From JBQTKD01 sp052389435 (GTDB lineage Bacteria > Actinomycetota > Actinomycetes > Sporichthyales > Sporichthyaceae): 64,000 nucleotides of DNA. The DNA lies in the NCBI GenBank assembly GCA_052389435.1, contig JBQTIB010000074.1, positions 6,451-70,450 on the forward strand, in the 5' to 3' direction. A program made the translations under genes and the position numbers. The number at the start of each line of letters is the position of its first letter. Position 1 is the stretch's first letter. The notes beneath the pieces are model-generated. The model had not been told where the DNA came from. It worked only from the letters and a program-made list of their open reading frames with translations, and searched no databases. This document shows positions 49,898 to 58,990 of the stretch, piece after piece.

Positions 49898-50545
49898 TCA
49901 GGCGGAGCGCGCGATCTCGGCTGCGTCGAACTCCATGGCGATCGTGTCGTCGTGCATCGTCAGGTCCAGCTCGCCGCCGTTGCCGAGGTTGGCGATCCAG
50001 GTGGTGACCCAGTCCGGCTCGACGTCGACGGCCCCGGTGGTCTCGAAGCTGGCGAGCACGGCCGCGGCCGCCTCGAACGCGGCGGCGGTGAGCATGCGCT
50101 GCTCCTGGGCCTCCCGCTCGGCCAGCACCGCCCGAGCACGCTCGGCGCGAGCGCGCCGCACGATCTCGTCGGCCTCGGCCTTGTCGGCCCGCAGCTGCAC
50201 GACCTCGGCCCGCAGGGCGACCGACTCCCTGCCGAACGTCTCGAGCTGCGTCTGCAGTCCCGCGATCGAGGTCTGCAGGGACGTCAGCTGTTCGGAGAAC
50301 ACGTTCTCGTCGCGGCGGCGCATCGACTCCGACAGCGAGATCTCCCGCTGGTAGCGGCGGCCCCGTCGGGCGCTATGGGCGATGAGCCCGAGGGCGAGCA
50401 CCCAGGACGCAACCACTGCGAGCTGCAGCACCTGCGTGGTGCCCTGGACGAGAGCGAGCGCCAGGCCCGCGGTGACCATCGACCCGAGAGTGACCGGAGC
50501 GATGAGCGAGACGGCGAGGGACTGGCGGTGGCGACCACGTGTCAT
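49898..50545 (-). CDS. Two-helix membrane protein with coiled coil, unknown function
   Basis: The 215-residue product has two hydrophobic helices (about residues 12-32 and 38-56). A long charged helix with heptad character follows, about residues 70-150 (LTSLQTSIAGLQTQLETFGR, then ALRAEVVQLRADKAEADEIV). A short C-terminal domain ends with MHDDTIAMEFDAAEIARSA. I do not recognise the family. It is downstream of the folate genes on the same strand with 60 bp between, and may simply be transcribed with them. Confidence 0.7.
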   Translation of the reverse strand: MTRGRHRQSLAVSLIAPVTLGSMVTAGLALALVQGTTQVLQLAVVASWVLALGLIAHSARRGRRYQREISLSESMRRRDENVFSEQLTSLQTSIAGLQTQLETFGRESVALRAEVVQLRADKAEADEIVRRARAERARAVLAEREAQEQRMLTAAAFEAAAAVLASFETTGAVDVEPDWVTTWIANLGNGGELDLTMHDDTIAMEFDAAEIARSA

Positions 50546-50605
50546 GTGGTGAAAAGTAACGGTTGTGACTCGTGGTTCTGATGAGGCGCGCCGGGACGCG
50601 CCGGG

Positions 50606-51121
50606 TCAGGCCTGGTTGCGCGGGTGCGGCATCGCGTTGGAGGTGACCGACGGGTCTCCGGGAACGCGGCACACGTGCTCGAGGAACAGCGCGGCTGCGA
50701 CGAGCCCGAGACCTGCTGCGGCGGCCAATCCGCTGTAGGCGGCGAGCTCCCCGTACCCGGGTTCGTCGAGGTTGGCGGCCAGGAACAGGGCATACCCGCC
50801 GTAGAGACCCACGACCCCGGCACCGACCGGGGAGCTCGCTCGGGCCAGCACGCCGTACCGCGCGACCGTCAACGGGTTCAGCGCCACGGCGTCCGGGCGC
50901 CGCTCGCGCGAGGCGCGCAGCCGCGAACGGGTCGTCAGGGCCAGGGTCAGCACGATCGCGGCGAACAGCACCAGAACGAGGAAGGCCGAGGGCGGGACGT
51001 CCGGCATCGTTCCGCCCCGGCCGTCGAACACCAGGCCGCCGCCCCAGCCCAGCGCGCCGACGACCGTCGCGATGGCGACCAGGACCTGCCAGCGGGTACC
51101 CCGCAGCGGTTGCGACTGCAT
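50606..51121 (-). CDS. DUF3180 membrane protein
   Basis: The 171-residue protein has four hydrophobic segments (about residues 12-30, 44-62, 95-115 and 125-147). The stretch NPLTVARYGVLARASSPVGA, with the Leu-Asn-Pro-x-x-Ala-x-R pattern, is a DUF3180 signature. This family is found directly after folK in many actinobacteria, as here (8 bp gap). Its function is unknown. A pre-helix R-x-T-R-W-Q start and no signal cleavage site suggest an integral inner-membrane protein. Confidence 0.85.
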   Translation of the reverse strand: MQSQPLRGTRWQVLVAIATVVGALGWGGGLVFDGRGGTMPDVPPSAFLVLVLFAAIVLTLALTTRSRLRASRERRPDAVALNPLTVARYGVLARASSPVGAGVVGLYGGYALFLAANLDEPGYGELAAYSGLAAAAGLGLVAAALFLEHVCRVPGDPSVTSNAMPHPRNQA

Positions 51122-51129
51122 GGAGTGGA

Positions 51130-51696
51130 TCAGGCGGGCAGGTCGAGCGCGACGTCGGGGACCCGGCGGATCGTGCCCATGTCGACCGACTGCAGCAGGT
51201 CCACCAACTTGCCCTTGGTGACCAGTTCGCCGTCCGGCTCCATGTCGTACCAGGGCGCGAGCACGAAGGCGCGCTCGTGGGCGCGCGGGTGCGGGAGCGT
51301 GATGGCCGGGTCGTCGAGGACCCGGTCCGCGAGCGCGATCACGTCGATGTCGAGGCGGCGCGGGCCGCGGCGGTCTTCGCCGAGCCGAGCGCGGCCGAAG
51401 GCCTCCTCGACCGCGTGGCAGCGCTCGAGCAGCGTTGCGCCGGACATCTCGGTGTCCACGATGAGAACGGCGTTGAGGAACTTGGGGCCGTCGTACTCGG
51501 TCTCGGGCAGCGTCTCGTAGATCGGCGAGACGCTCAGGCCCCAGATGCCGGGGGCGTCCAGAATCGCGTCGACCGCGTTCTGCAGGTTCGCGACGCGGTC
51601 GCCGGAGTTGCTGCCGAGCGAGAGCACCGCCCGACGGATCGGCCGAAGCTGGCCGGTCAGGGTGTCGTCGATTTGGTAGGCCGGGGTGTCATTCAC
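51130..51696 (-). CDS. folK: 2-amino-4-hydroxy-6-hydroxymethyldihydropteridine pyrophosphokinase
   Basis: The 188-residue enzyme has the N-terminal SLGSNSGDRVANLQNAVDAI. YETLPETEYDGPKFLNAVLI and the metal/ATP-binding RRGPRRLDIDVIALADRV then LPHPRAHERAFVLAPW follow. It transfers pyrophosphate from ATP to the pterin alcohol before dihydropteroate synthase. GTG 51696 overlaps the folB stop as GTGA and precedes the domain by about 20 residues; a shorter start is possible. A short extension follows the catalytic domain. Confidence 0.95.
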   Translation of the reverse strand: MNDTPAYQIDDTLTGQLRPIRRAVLSLGSNSGDRVANLQNAVDAILDAPGIWGLSVSPIYETLPETEYDGPKFLNAVLIVDTEMSGATLLERCHAVEEAFGRARLGEDRRGPRRLDIDVIALADRVLDDPAITLPHPRAHERAFVLAPWYDMEPDGELVTKGKLVDLLQSVDMGTIRRVPDVALDLPA

Positions 51697-52055
51697 GAGC
51701 GACTCCGCGTGATCGTGACCGATACGTCGTCGAACGGCACAGCAACCGGGGCGCCCGGTTTGTGCACCGTGACCTCCACGCTCTCCACGCGAGGACGGGA
51801 CAAGCACTCTGCGGCGATCCGGTCGGCGAGGGTCTCGATGAGCTTGACCGGCTCGCCCTCCACGAGGGCGACCACCCGATCGGCCAGGTCCGCGTAGTCG
51901 ACCGTATCGGCCACGTCGTCGCTCTTCGCCGCCGGGCGGGTGTCGAGCCCGAGGTTCACGTCGACGAAGAACGGCTGGCCGAGAACCTGCTCCTCGGCGA
52001 GCACGCCGTGGCGGCCAAAGCCTCGTAGACCCCGCAGGGCGACCCGGTCGAGCAT
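51693..52055 (-). CDS. folB: Dihydroneopterin aldolase
   Basis: The 120-residue protein starts MLDRVALRGLRGFGRHGVLA, with the active-site GxHGV region, then DYADLADRV and the conserved Glu in LIETLADRIA, and a Lys in VTVHKPGAPV. It cleaves dihydroneopterin to the hydroxymethyl pterin used by FolK. Length and motifs are normal for the family. The 173-bp gap upstream, up to 52229, holds no gene; GGGAGTGCC near 52114 and GGACACTCCC near 52219 form a loose inverted repeat. Confidence 0.95.
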   Translation of the reverse strand: MLDRVALRGLRGFGRHGVLAEEQVLGQPFFVDVNLGLDTRPAAKSDDVADTVDYADLADRVVALVEGEPVKLIETLADRIAAECLSRPRVESVEVTVHKPGAPVAVPFDDVSVTITRSRS

Positions 52056-52228
52056 GGCGCCAACCTACCCGGCGGGCCCCCTGTCGGCACCCGCCGGATG
52101 CTGAGAACCCAGGGAGTGCCCAGGAATGGGCGGCCTTCGTCGCGGACGTGCTGGGTCGTGTCCCTTGAATCCTGGCGGCGCGGACCGGCGCCACGACGAC
52201 GCCCGGCGGCGTTGTCGCGGGACACTCC

Positions 52229-52681
52229 CTAGTCCTCGTCGTCTTCGTTCACACCCGCAAGAACCGGGGAGCCGTGGCGGACCCAGAGCCGCCAGCCGGC
52301 GTCGGTGCGGCGAAACAGGTTCGTCGCCACCCCGCGAGCGCCGGCGAACGCCGTGGAGTCGGCCCCGGACTCGTCGTCCTCGGCGGCGGTGATGATGTTC
52401 TCCACGCAGGTCAGCACGGCGAGGTCGCCCGCGAGCTCGAGTTCGACGTCGGTGATGACGAACTGGATGTAGGTGGTGTTGGCCATGATCATCGCCCAGG
52501 AGCGCAGGACCTCGTCCCGGCCGCGCAGCGTCGGCCAACCGGGGTGCACGCACACGACGGACTCGGAGTGCTCGCCGTCGATCCAGAGGGCGTCCATGCG
52601 GTCGAGGTCGCCGGCCTCGAAGGCGGCGTAGAGGTCCTCGTTCAGTTCGACCAGACGCGCGCGATCGCCTGCTTCGCTCAT
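52229..52681 (-). CDS. SnoaL/NTF2-like protein
   Basis: The 150-residue protein begins MSEAGDRARLVELNEDLYAA with an N-terminal helix pair (LYAAFEAGDLDRMDALW), then CVHPGWPTLRGRDEVLRSWA and a run of strands ending FRRTDAGWRLWVRHGSPVL, as in the 'nuclear transport factor 2'/DUF4440-SnoaL3 fold. Its position between folP and folB is frequent in actinobacteria. A pterin-related role is possible but unproven. ATG overlaps folP by 4 bp (ATGA). Confidence 0.85.
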   Translation of the reverse strand: MSEAGDRARLVELNEDLYAAFEAGDLDRMDALWIDGEHSESVVCVHPGWPTLRGRDEVLRSWAMIMANTTYIQFVITDVELELAGDLAVLTCVENIITAAEDDESGADSTAFAGARGVATNLFRRTDAGWRLWVRHGSPVLAGVNEDDED

Positions 52682-53520
52682 GTGCCCGTCCAGGCCCGTG
52701 CCACGGCCACCGCGTCGCGCGAGGGCCGCGGAGCGTGCACGCGGACCGCCCACGCCCCGGCGGCGGCGGACAGCGCGGTCAGGGCCGTGGTGGCGTCCTC
52801 GCGCTCGCCGACCGGACGGGAGGTGCCGTCGGGACCGAGCGAGCCGAGAAAGGCCTTGCGGGAGCCGCCGACCAACAGCGGCCGGCCGAGTTCGCCGAGC
52901 TCGTGGAGGCGACGCAGCAGTTCCCAGTTGTGCGCGGAGGTTTTCGCAAAGCCGAGACCCGGGTCCAGGATGACCCGTTCGCGCTCGATGCCCGCGTTCT
53001 CGGCGGCGGCGAGGCGCTCGGCCAACTCCGCGCGAACGTCGCGGACGACGTCGGAGTACTGCGCGCGGTCGGCCATGTCCGCGCTCGGCCCTCGCCAGTG
53101 CATGAGCACGTACGGTACGCGGGCGGACGCGACGTACGGCAGCATCGCCGGGTCGGCGAGCCCTCCGCTGACGTCGTTGACCAGGGCGGCGCCGGCCTCG
53201 ACGGCGGCCTGCGCGACGACGGCCCGCGCGGTATCGATCGATACCACGATGCCGGCGGCGACGAGACCGCGCACCACGGGCAGGACGCGGGCGAGTTCCT
53301 CCTCGGCCTCCACCCGAGCGGCTCCGGGACGCGTGGACTCCCCGCCCACGTCGACGAGGTCCGCGCCCTCGGCCGACAGCAGGCGCCCGTGCTCGATCGC
53401 GGCGGCCGCGTCGGCGTGCGCACCGCCGTCGGAGAAGGAGTCGGGGGTGGCGTTCAGCACCCCCACGACCAGGCACCGGTCCGCGGTCGGCAGACCGGGC
53501 AGATCCCAGGCCCGCAGCAT
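52678..53520 (-). CDS. folP: Dihydropteroate synthase
   Basis: The 280-residue TIM-barrel enzyme has VGVLNATPDSFSDGG, then DVGGESTRPGA (the loop and pterin/p-aminobenzoate binding motifs), VSIDT, LVNDVSGG, YVLMHWRG, ILDPGLGFAKT and VGGSRKAFLG, in normal order. It joins p-aminobenzoate to the pterin diphosphate and is the sulfonamide target. The usual MHMRG reads MHWRG. Start ATG 53520 gives a normal length. Confidence 0.95.
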   Translation of the reverse strand: MLRAWDLPGLPTADRCLVVGVLNATPDSFSDGGAHADAAAAIEHGRLLSAEGADLVDVGGESTRPGAARVEAEEELARVLPVVRGLVAAGIVVSIDTARAVVAQAAVEAGAALVNDVSGGLADPAMLPYVASARVPYVLMHWRGPSADMADRAQYSDVVRDVRAELAERLAAAENAGIERERVILDPGLGFAKTSAHNWELLRRLHELGELGRPLLVGGSRKAFLGSLGPDGTSRPVGEREDATTALTALSAAAGAWAVRVHAPRPSRDAVAVARAWTGT

Positions 53521-53581
53521 CGGGCAATCCTGCCGGCCACCTTCGGTACCGACCGGGCGGGCTCCCGAACCGGACGCGGGG

Positions 53582-54397
53582 CTAGCCCCGGCGGCGGGCC
53601 TGCGGCGCCGGGGAGTCGGACGGGGCGCGCGGGGCGACGATCCGCGGGCCGTAGCCGGCGCGGTTCATCCCGGCGACGGCCTCGGAGTTCGCGCGCGCCA
53701 GATCGGCCTCGAAGTCGACCTCGACGGCGTAGAAGTCCGAGATGTCCACGGGCAGCACCGCCATCCCGGCGGCGATGGCGGTTTCTAGGCCGCGTTCGAA
53801 GTAGTCCTGGTCGGCGCAGGCGGTCAGGTGCTCGATCAGCATCGCCTTGTGCCGCGGCGCGACGTAGTTGATGCCGACGGCCTCGCCCTCGCCGTCGACG
53901 ACGGTCTTGGACAGCGCTTCGATCAGGCCCTCGGGGTCGCGGGTGTACTTGACCTCCTCCTCGCCGACGGCGGAGGTGTTGACGCACACGAACGACTCCC
54001 CGCCTCGGATCAGCGGCTTGAGCCGCACGAGCAGGCGGTGGTCGAAGACGACGTCGCCGTTGAGCCAGAGCACGCCGCCGGCGGCGCTGGACTTCAGCGC
54101 GCGCAGCAGGCTCTGGGAGGTGTTGGTGGTGTCGAAGCGCTCGTTGTAGGCGAACAGGAGCCAGGGGAAGGTCTCCATGATCATTTCCTTCTTGAACCCG
54201 ACGACCGCGGTGATGCGGGCCGAGTTCCCGAAGACCGCCCGGATGTTGTCGAGCTGGTGGGCCATGATCGGCCGACCGCTCGCCAACGGCGTCAGCGGCT
54301 TGGGCATCGGGCGCCCGAGCCGGGTTCCCATCCCGGCGGCCAGGATGACGACCTGGACCTGATCCGAGCACTGCGCGATCTCGTAGGCGTTCGACAT
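53582..54397 (-). CDS. Sugar nucleotidyltransferase-like protein
   Basis: The 271-residue protein has VQVVILAAGMGTRLGRPMPK, the NTP-transferase signature GxGxRL...PK, at about residues 15-33. WLNGDVVFDHRLL and the C-terminal YFERGLETAIAAGMAVLPVD follow. This is the fold of CTP:phosphocholine or glucose-1-phosphate nucleotidyltransferases, including LicC types. The substrate cannot be told. Activated choline would suit the LicD protein at 45838, but the gene sits in the folate operon between folE and folP, so this is only a suggestion. Confidence 0.85.
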   Translation of the reverse strand: MSNAYEIAQCSDQVQVVILAAGMGTRLGRPMPKPLTPLASGRPIMAHQLDNIRAVFGNSARITAVVGFKKEMIMETFPWLLFAYNERFDTTNTSQSLLRALKSSAAGGVLWLNGDVVFDHRLLVRLKPLIRGGESFVCVNTSAVGEEEVKYTRDPEGLIEALSKTVVDGEGEAVGINYVAPRHKAMLIEHLTACADQDYFERGLETAIAAGMAVLPVDISDFYAVEVDFEADLARANSEAVAGMNRAGYGPRIVAPRAPSDSPAPQARRRG

Positions 54398-54571
54398 GGA
54401 CGCGAGTATCGACGCGCCCCCGCAACGACGGGTGCGAATTGGTCCGTCCGAGGAGTCCGCGAAATTCTCGGCGTGTCAGCCCACACGGCTCCACACATCG
54501 GACAATTCGGGCACGCCGACAGCCATCGCGGATGACGTGCGCACATGGTGCCTTGACACCGAAGGGGGCGG

Positions 54572-55183
54572 CTACCGCCGGTTGATCAGCCCCATCGCCT
54601 CGGCCCGGGTCGAAGCGCTCTGCTCCAGGACGCCGCGCACCGCGGAGGTGAAGGTGCGGGCTCCCTGCTTGCGCACGCCCCGCATGGTCATGCAGAGGTG
54701 CTCGGCCTCGATGACGACGATGACGCCCTGCGGCTCCAGGATGGTCATCAGCGCGTCGGCGATCTGGGTGGTCAGGCGTTCCTGGACCTGCGGGCGGCGT
54801 GCGTAGACCTCGACGAGCCGGGCCAGCTTGGACAGGCCGGTGATCTTGCCCGCCTCGGCGGGGATGTACCCGATGTGCGCAACGCCGTGGAAGGGCACGA
54901 GGTGGTGCTCGCAGCAGGAGTACATCTCGATGTCGCGGACCAGGATCAGTTCGTCGTGGCCGATGTCGAACGTCGTCGACAGGACCTCCTCCGGGGACTG
55001 CCAGAGCCCGCCGAAGATCTCCGCGTACGCCCGCGCGACCCGGGCCGGGGTCTGCCGCAGGCCGTCGCGGTCGGGGTTCTCGCCGATCGCGAACAGGATT
55101 TCGCGGACGGCCGCCTCGACCCGCTTGGCGTCGTAGGGGGGACGCTGCTCGGCGTCGTCGGTCAGGGAGATCGGGGTGACCAT
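54572..55183 (-). CDS. folE: GTP cyclohydrolase I
   Basis: The 203-residue enzyme has ILFAIGENPDRDGLRQTPAR. SCCEHHLVPFHGVAHIGYIP carries the zinc ligands, and GLSKLARLVEVYARRPQVQE and CMTMRGVRKQGARTFTSAV complete the family pattern. It makes dihydroneopterin triphosphate from GTP, the first step of folate synthesis. Length is normal. The preceding pseudokinase gene stops only 19 bp upstream, so read-through is likely. Confidence 0.96.
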   Translation of the reverse strand: MVTPISLTDDAEQRPPYDAKRVEAAVREILFAIGENPDRDGLRQTPARVARAYAEIFGGLWQSPEEVLSTTFDIGHDELILVRDIEMYSCCEHHLVPFHGVAHIGYIPAEAGKITGLSKLARLVEVYARRPQVQERLTTQIADALMTILEPQGVIVVIEAEHLCMTMRGVRKQGARTFTSAVRGVLEQSASTRAEAMGLINRR

Positions 55184-55202
55184 CCCGTCAGCCTACGAGC
55201 CG

Positions 55203-56936
55203 TCAGGAGGTCGAGGTCGGGGTGGGCGACGGGGTGCCGGTGAAGGTCGCAGTGGGACTCGACGAAGGCGTCGCGGGCGAGGTCGGCGAGGGGGTCGAGG
55301 TCGCCGTCGGAGCCGGCGTGAAGGTGAACGTCGGGCTCGGGCTCGGCGACGGGGACTCCCCGTACGGGCAGCGCGGACGCATGCCGCGGATCAGCCGGTT
55401 CCAGGTCCACTCGTCGATGACGCCGAAGCGCGGGTACCGCTCGCACTTGGAGAACTGGAAGGCCCGGATAGCGGCCTCGGTCCGAGACCCGAAGTACCCG
55501 TCGACGGTTTCGACCTTCAGCGCGGACTGGATCATCCGCACGTCGACGCGACACCGGTCGAAGGCCTCCGACCGCCGGATGGTCCCGACCAGTCCCCCGT
55601 TGGGCCCGGGCACGAACGGCAGACAGTTCGGGGTGGCCGAGGCCGTCGCGGACGGCGTCGCGGTCGCGGTGTCGGTGGGCGTCGGGGTGGGCGTGGGCGT
55701 TTCGGTCGCCGGCGCGAGGACCGCCGGGATCGGCGGCGGCGGCGACACGACGTCGCTCGTGGCGTCCCCGCTCCCGCGGTTGACGGCCCACACGGCGCCG
55801 ACACCGGCGAGCAGCAGGAGTGCGGCCACCGCGGCGACCACGGCCCGCCGACCGTCGGGGCGGTGCGGGTACGCGGCCGGGTAGGCGACCGGCGCCACGC
55901 CCGCGGCAGCCGCGGGCTCCGCAGCGGGAGATGCCGCAGCGGCGGGCGGGAACGCGGCGGGCGGCGGGAACGCGGCGGCGGGCGGGAAGGGAGCGGGCGG
56001 TGCGACCGGGACCACGAGAGTGTCCTCGGTCGGCGAGGAGTCGTAGGCGGGCGGGGAGTCGTCGGCCGCCGGGGGGTCGTAGGCCGGCGCGGATCCGCCG
56101 GCGGGGGGCGGGACGCTCAGCGCCGCCGCGGCGGGAAGGCCCGCTGTCAGCAGCGCCAGGCCGTCGAGCCGGCCGGCGACGGCGGCCGCCGTGGCCGGCC
56201 GGCGGGCCGGGTCGGCGGCGATCAGTTCGAGGATCGCCGCCCACAGCGAATCGGGCACGCCGGCCGGGCGGCCGGGTGCGCCGCCGAGGTGGCCCTGCGC
56301 CAGCGCGGCGGCCTCGCCCACGTACGGGGTGACCCCGCAGCAGAGTTCGTAGAGCACGACGCCCAGCGCGTAGAGGTCGCCCGCGGGCGTCGGAGCGGCG
56401 CCGCGCCACCGTTCCGGGGCCAGGTAGGGCAGCGGAGCGGGCGGACCGGTCGGGCTTCCCACGCCGGGGTGGGCGATGCCGAAGTCGGTGATGCGCGGGC
56501 GCGGCGGGTTGTCCCGGTTGTCGAGGAGCACGTCTTCGGGCTTGAGCGAGCCGTGGACGACGCCCGCGGCGTGCAGCGCCTCGAGGCCGCGGGCGACGCC
56601 GGCGCCGATCCGGGCGACGTCGGCGGGCGGCAGGGGGCCGGCCGCCAGGGCCGCGCGCAGGTCCCCGCCGGGCACCAGCGAGGACACGATGGCCAGCGTC
56701 TCGCCCTCGACGAGCAGGTCCTGGACGCCGACGATGTTCGGTCCGGCGACGCTCAACAGCCGGTTCCGCTCGTACACGAACCGGGCGACCATCGCCGGGT
56801 CGGCCGCGATGTGCGGGTGGAGAACCTTGATGGCGTAGATGTCGCCGAGGTCGTCCTCGCCGTAGAAGACCTCGCCCAGGCTGCCCGCGCCGATGGGTGC
56901 GCCGACGCGGTAGGAATCGCCGAGCGGTCTACTCAC
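55203..56936 (-). CDS. Membrane pseudokinase (PknB-like) with peptidoglycan-binding-like tail, copy 1
   Basis: The 577-residue protein has a bacterial Ser/Thr kinase domain (about residues 9-265). The glycine loop GAGSLGEVF and the ATP lysine Lys37 (AIK) are intact, and so is DFG (151-153). The catalytic loop, however, reads HGSLKPED at 128-135 where HRDLKPxN is expected: the proton acceptor Asp130 is Ser and the Asn is Asp. It is therefore probably a pseudokinase that binds but does not transfer phosphate. After a Pro/Ala linker comes one membrane helix (about residues 365-388). An outside domain follows with VDGYFGSRTEAAIRAFQ and FGVIDEWTWNRLIRG, like PG_binding_1, and then a Thr/Pro/Ser-rich tail. 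Confidence 0.85.
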   Translation of the reverse strand: MSRPLGDSYRVGAPIGAGSLGEVFYGEDDLGDIYAIKVLHPHIAADPAMVARFVYERNRLLSVAGPNIVGVQDLLVEGETLAIVSSLVPGGDLRAALAAGPLPPADVARIGAGVARGLEALHAAGVVHGSLKPEDVLLDNRDNPPRPRITDFGIAHPGVGSPTGPPAPLPYLAPERWRGAAPTPAGDLYALGVVLYELCCGVTPYVGEAAALAQGHLGGAPGRPAGVPDSLWAAILELIAADPARRPATAAAVAGRLDGLALLTAGLPAAAALSVPPPAGGSAPAYDPPAADDSPPAYDSSPTEDTLVVPVAPPAPFPPAAAFPPPAAFPPAAAASPAAEPAAAAGVAPVAYPAAYPHRPDGRRAVVAAVAALLLLAGVGAVWAVNRGSGDATSDVVSPPPPIPAVLAPATETPTPTPTPTDTATATPSATASATPNCLPFVPGPNGGLVGTIRRSEAFDRCRVDVRMIQSALKVETVDGYFGSRTEAAIRAFQFSKCERYPRFGVIDEWTWNRLIRGMRPRCPYGESPSPSPSPTFTFTPAPTATSTPSPTSPATPSSSPTATFTGTPSPTPTSTS

Positions 56937-57102
56937 GCCAACCCTTCCACACTACGAACCCGTGCGGAACTGCTCGCCCGCCGGGATGACCGAAACGATA
57001 GGCGCCGCGGGCTGGTCCCGACGGCGGAACGGGCGATTCCGGACCGGTGTCCCCGCAGCCCCGCGGTGCGTTCGTCGCAAGCGGTCCTCCGGTGGGCCAC
57101 CC

Positions 57103-58926
57103 CTAGTCGAAAGGCCGCGCGGCCTCGGGGTCGGCGGTGGCCTGCACCCGGGGACCGTCCGCGGCCGCCCCCGCCGGTTCGACGGCCGGTTCGACGGCCG
57201 GTTCGACGGCCGGTTCCGAAGTCGGTTCGGCGGTCGGTCGGCCCGTGGGTGCGGAGGTCGGTCTGCCGGTCGGGGCGGAGGTGGGCTCGGCGGACGGCGC
57301 CGGGGCGCCCGTCGGTGCCGGGGTGCGGGTCGGTTCCGGGGCAGTCGGCGGAGCAGCGGTCGGAGCAGTCGTCGGAGCGGCGGTGGGACGGGGCGAGGGC
57401 ACCGGGGCGGTCTGGCCCGCGGGGCACTGCTGCGTGCGACCGCGGACGGCCGAGTCCCAGGTCCACCGGTCCAGCGCGCCCGGATCCGGGTAGTTCGGGC
57501 AGCGCGAGGTCTGGTGGCGCCGCACGGCCTCCCGCGTCTTGGGGCCGAAATAGCCGTTGACCGGGGTGACGCCCAACGCCTCCTGCGCCCTGCGGACGTC
57601 CTCCCGGCACCCGCCGGCGGCCTCCTCGCTGCGTACGGTGCTCGAGCGCCCGCCGTCGGCTGCGGTTCGCGCCGGCGCGCACGCGGTGCTCGCCGCCGAG
57701 CTCGGCGGCGCGGCCGGCGCCGCGACGGGCGGGGGCTCGGGGGCCGCGGGCGCGGCTTCGACGGCGGGTACCGGCGACGGCTGCGCTGCGGGCGCCGCCG
57801 TCGCGGTCGGCAGCGGCGTCTCGACGCCCGCGGTCACCGCGGACGGCACGGGTTCCGGCTGCGTGACGACCAGCGCCTGCGGGGTCGCTGCGCCGTCGGA
57901 GGGACCGAAGGCCGCCCACGCTCCGCCGGCCATCAGCAGGGCGGCGACGGCGATGCCGGCGGGCACCGCGCGACCGTCGCGCCTGCGCTGCCCGGGCGGC
58001 CGGACGGCGGTCGCCCCCGCCGCCGTCGCCGCGACCGCCGCGGCCGCCGGATGCCCGGGGATCGCTGCGGCGCTCGCCGGTCGACGCACCGGCGGCGGCG
58101 GAACGTGCAGGCGAGGAGCGCGCCGGGCCCCGGCGACGAGGAGGGCCAACGCCTCCAGACGGGTCGCGACGTGCATCGCGTCCGGCGGGCGCAGCGCGGG
58201 ATCGCGGGCGGTCAACTCCGCGATCAGCTCCCACAGCCAGTCGGGAATCCCGTCCGGGCGGCCGGGCGCGTGACCGAGGTGGCCCTCCCGGACCGCGGCG
58301 GGCTCGCCGACGAACGGCGGCACCCCGCAGGACATCTCGTAGAGCACGATCCCGAGCGCGTACAGGTCCGCGGCCTCGCTCGGCGGCGCTCCGCGCCAGA
58401 GCTCGGGAGCCCGGTACGCGGGAGCTCCGACGTCCTCGAACCCCGCCGCCGCGGCCATCGCGGACAGCCCGACGTCGACGAGGCGGGGCCGAGCGGGGTT
58501 GCTGGAGTAGTCGACGATCACGTCGCGCGGCTTGAGACCGCCGTGCACGATCCCGGCCGCGTGCGCCTCGCCGAGGCCGCGCGCGATCCCGGCGCCGAAC
58601 CGCGCGACGTCGGCAGGGGCCAGCGGACCGCCGTAGAGGAGGTGGCGCAGGTCCCCACCGGGTGCGAACTCGGTGACCACGGCTAGGACGCCGGGCCCGA
58701 CGACCAGGTCCAGGACGGGAACGAGGTGCGTCCCGCGCAGGCCCACGAGTTCGTGCCGGCGACCGGCGAACTGCGCGAGAAAATCCGGCGACCGGGTCAG
58801 GTCCGGACGCAGCACCTTGATCGCGCAGCGCTGCCCGTCGAGGTCCTCGGAGTCGAAGACCTCGCCGAGGGTGCCGCGACCGATCGGCGTACCGATCCGA
58901 TAGCGACCGCCAAGCGGCTCACTCAC
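57103..58926 (-). CDS. Membrane pseudokinase (PknB-like) with peptidoglycan-binding-like tail, copy 2
   Basis: The 607-residue tandem paralogue has the same layout. The glycine loop GRGTLGEVF and Lys37 are kept, but the catalytic loop is HGGLKPRD (128-135), with Asp130 replaced by Gly, and the magnesium motif is DVG instead of DFG (151-153). It is thus more degenerate than copy 1. A membrane helix (AGIAVAALLMAGGAWAAFG, about residues 318-336), a Pro/Ala stretch and a PG_binding-like domain follow (VNGYFGPKTREAVRRHQ, ALDRWTWDSAVRGR). A long tail of AEPTSEPAVEP-type repeats ends it. It probably senses the wall and acts through partner binding. A 166-bp gap separates it from copy 1. Confidence 0.85.
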   Translation of the reverse strand: MSEPLGGRYRIGTPIGRGTLGEVFDSEDLDGQRCAIKVLRPDLTRSPDFLAQFAGRRHELVGLRGTHLVPVLDLVVGPGVLAVVTEFAPGGDLRHLLYGGPLAPADVARFGAGIARGLGEAHAAGIVHGGLKPRDVIVDYSSNPARPRLVDVGLSAMAAAAGFEDVGAPAYRAPELWRGAPPSEAADLYALGIVLYEMSCGVPPFVGEPAAVREGHLGHAPGRPDGIPDWLWELIAELTARDPALRPPDAMHVATRLEALALLVAGARRAPRLHVPPPPVRRPASAAAIPGHPAAAAVAATAAGATAVRPPGQRRRDGRAVPAGIAVAALLMAGGAWAAFGPSDGAATPQALVVTQPEPVPSAVTAGVETPLPTATAAPAAQPSPVPAVEAAPAAPEPPPVAAPAAPPSSAASTACAPARTAADGGRSSTVRSEEAAGGCREDVRRAQEALGVTPVNGYFGPKTREAVRRHQTSRCPNYPDPGALDRWTWDSAVRGRTQQCPAGQTAPVPSPRPTAAPTTAPTAAPPTAPEPTRTPAPTGAPAPSAEPTSAPTGRPTSAPTGRPTAEPTSEPAVEPAVEPAVEPAGAAADGPRVQATADPEAARPFD

Positions 58927-58990
58927 CTGTTTGCTCCGTCCGCCCCCCGGCGCTGATCACGTTAGCCGCGAACCCTCCTAACCCGCTGTG

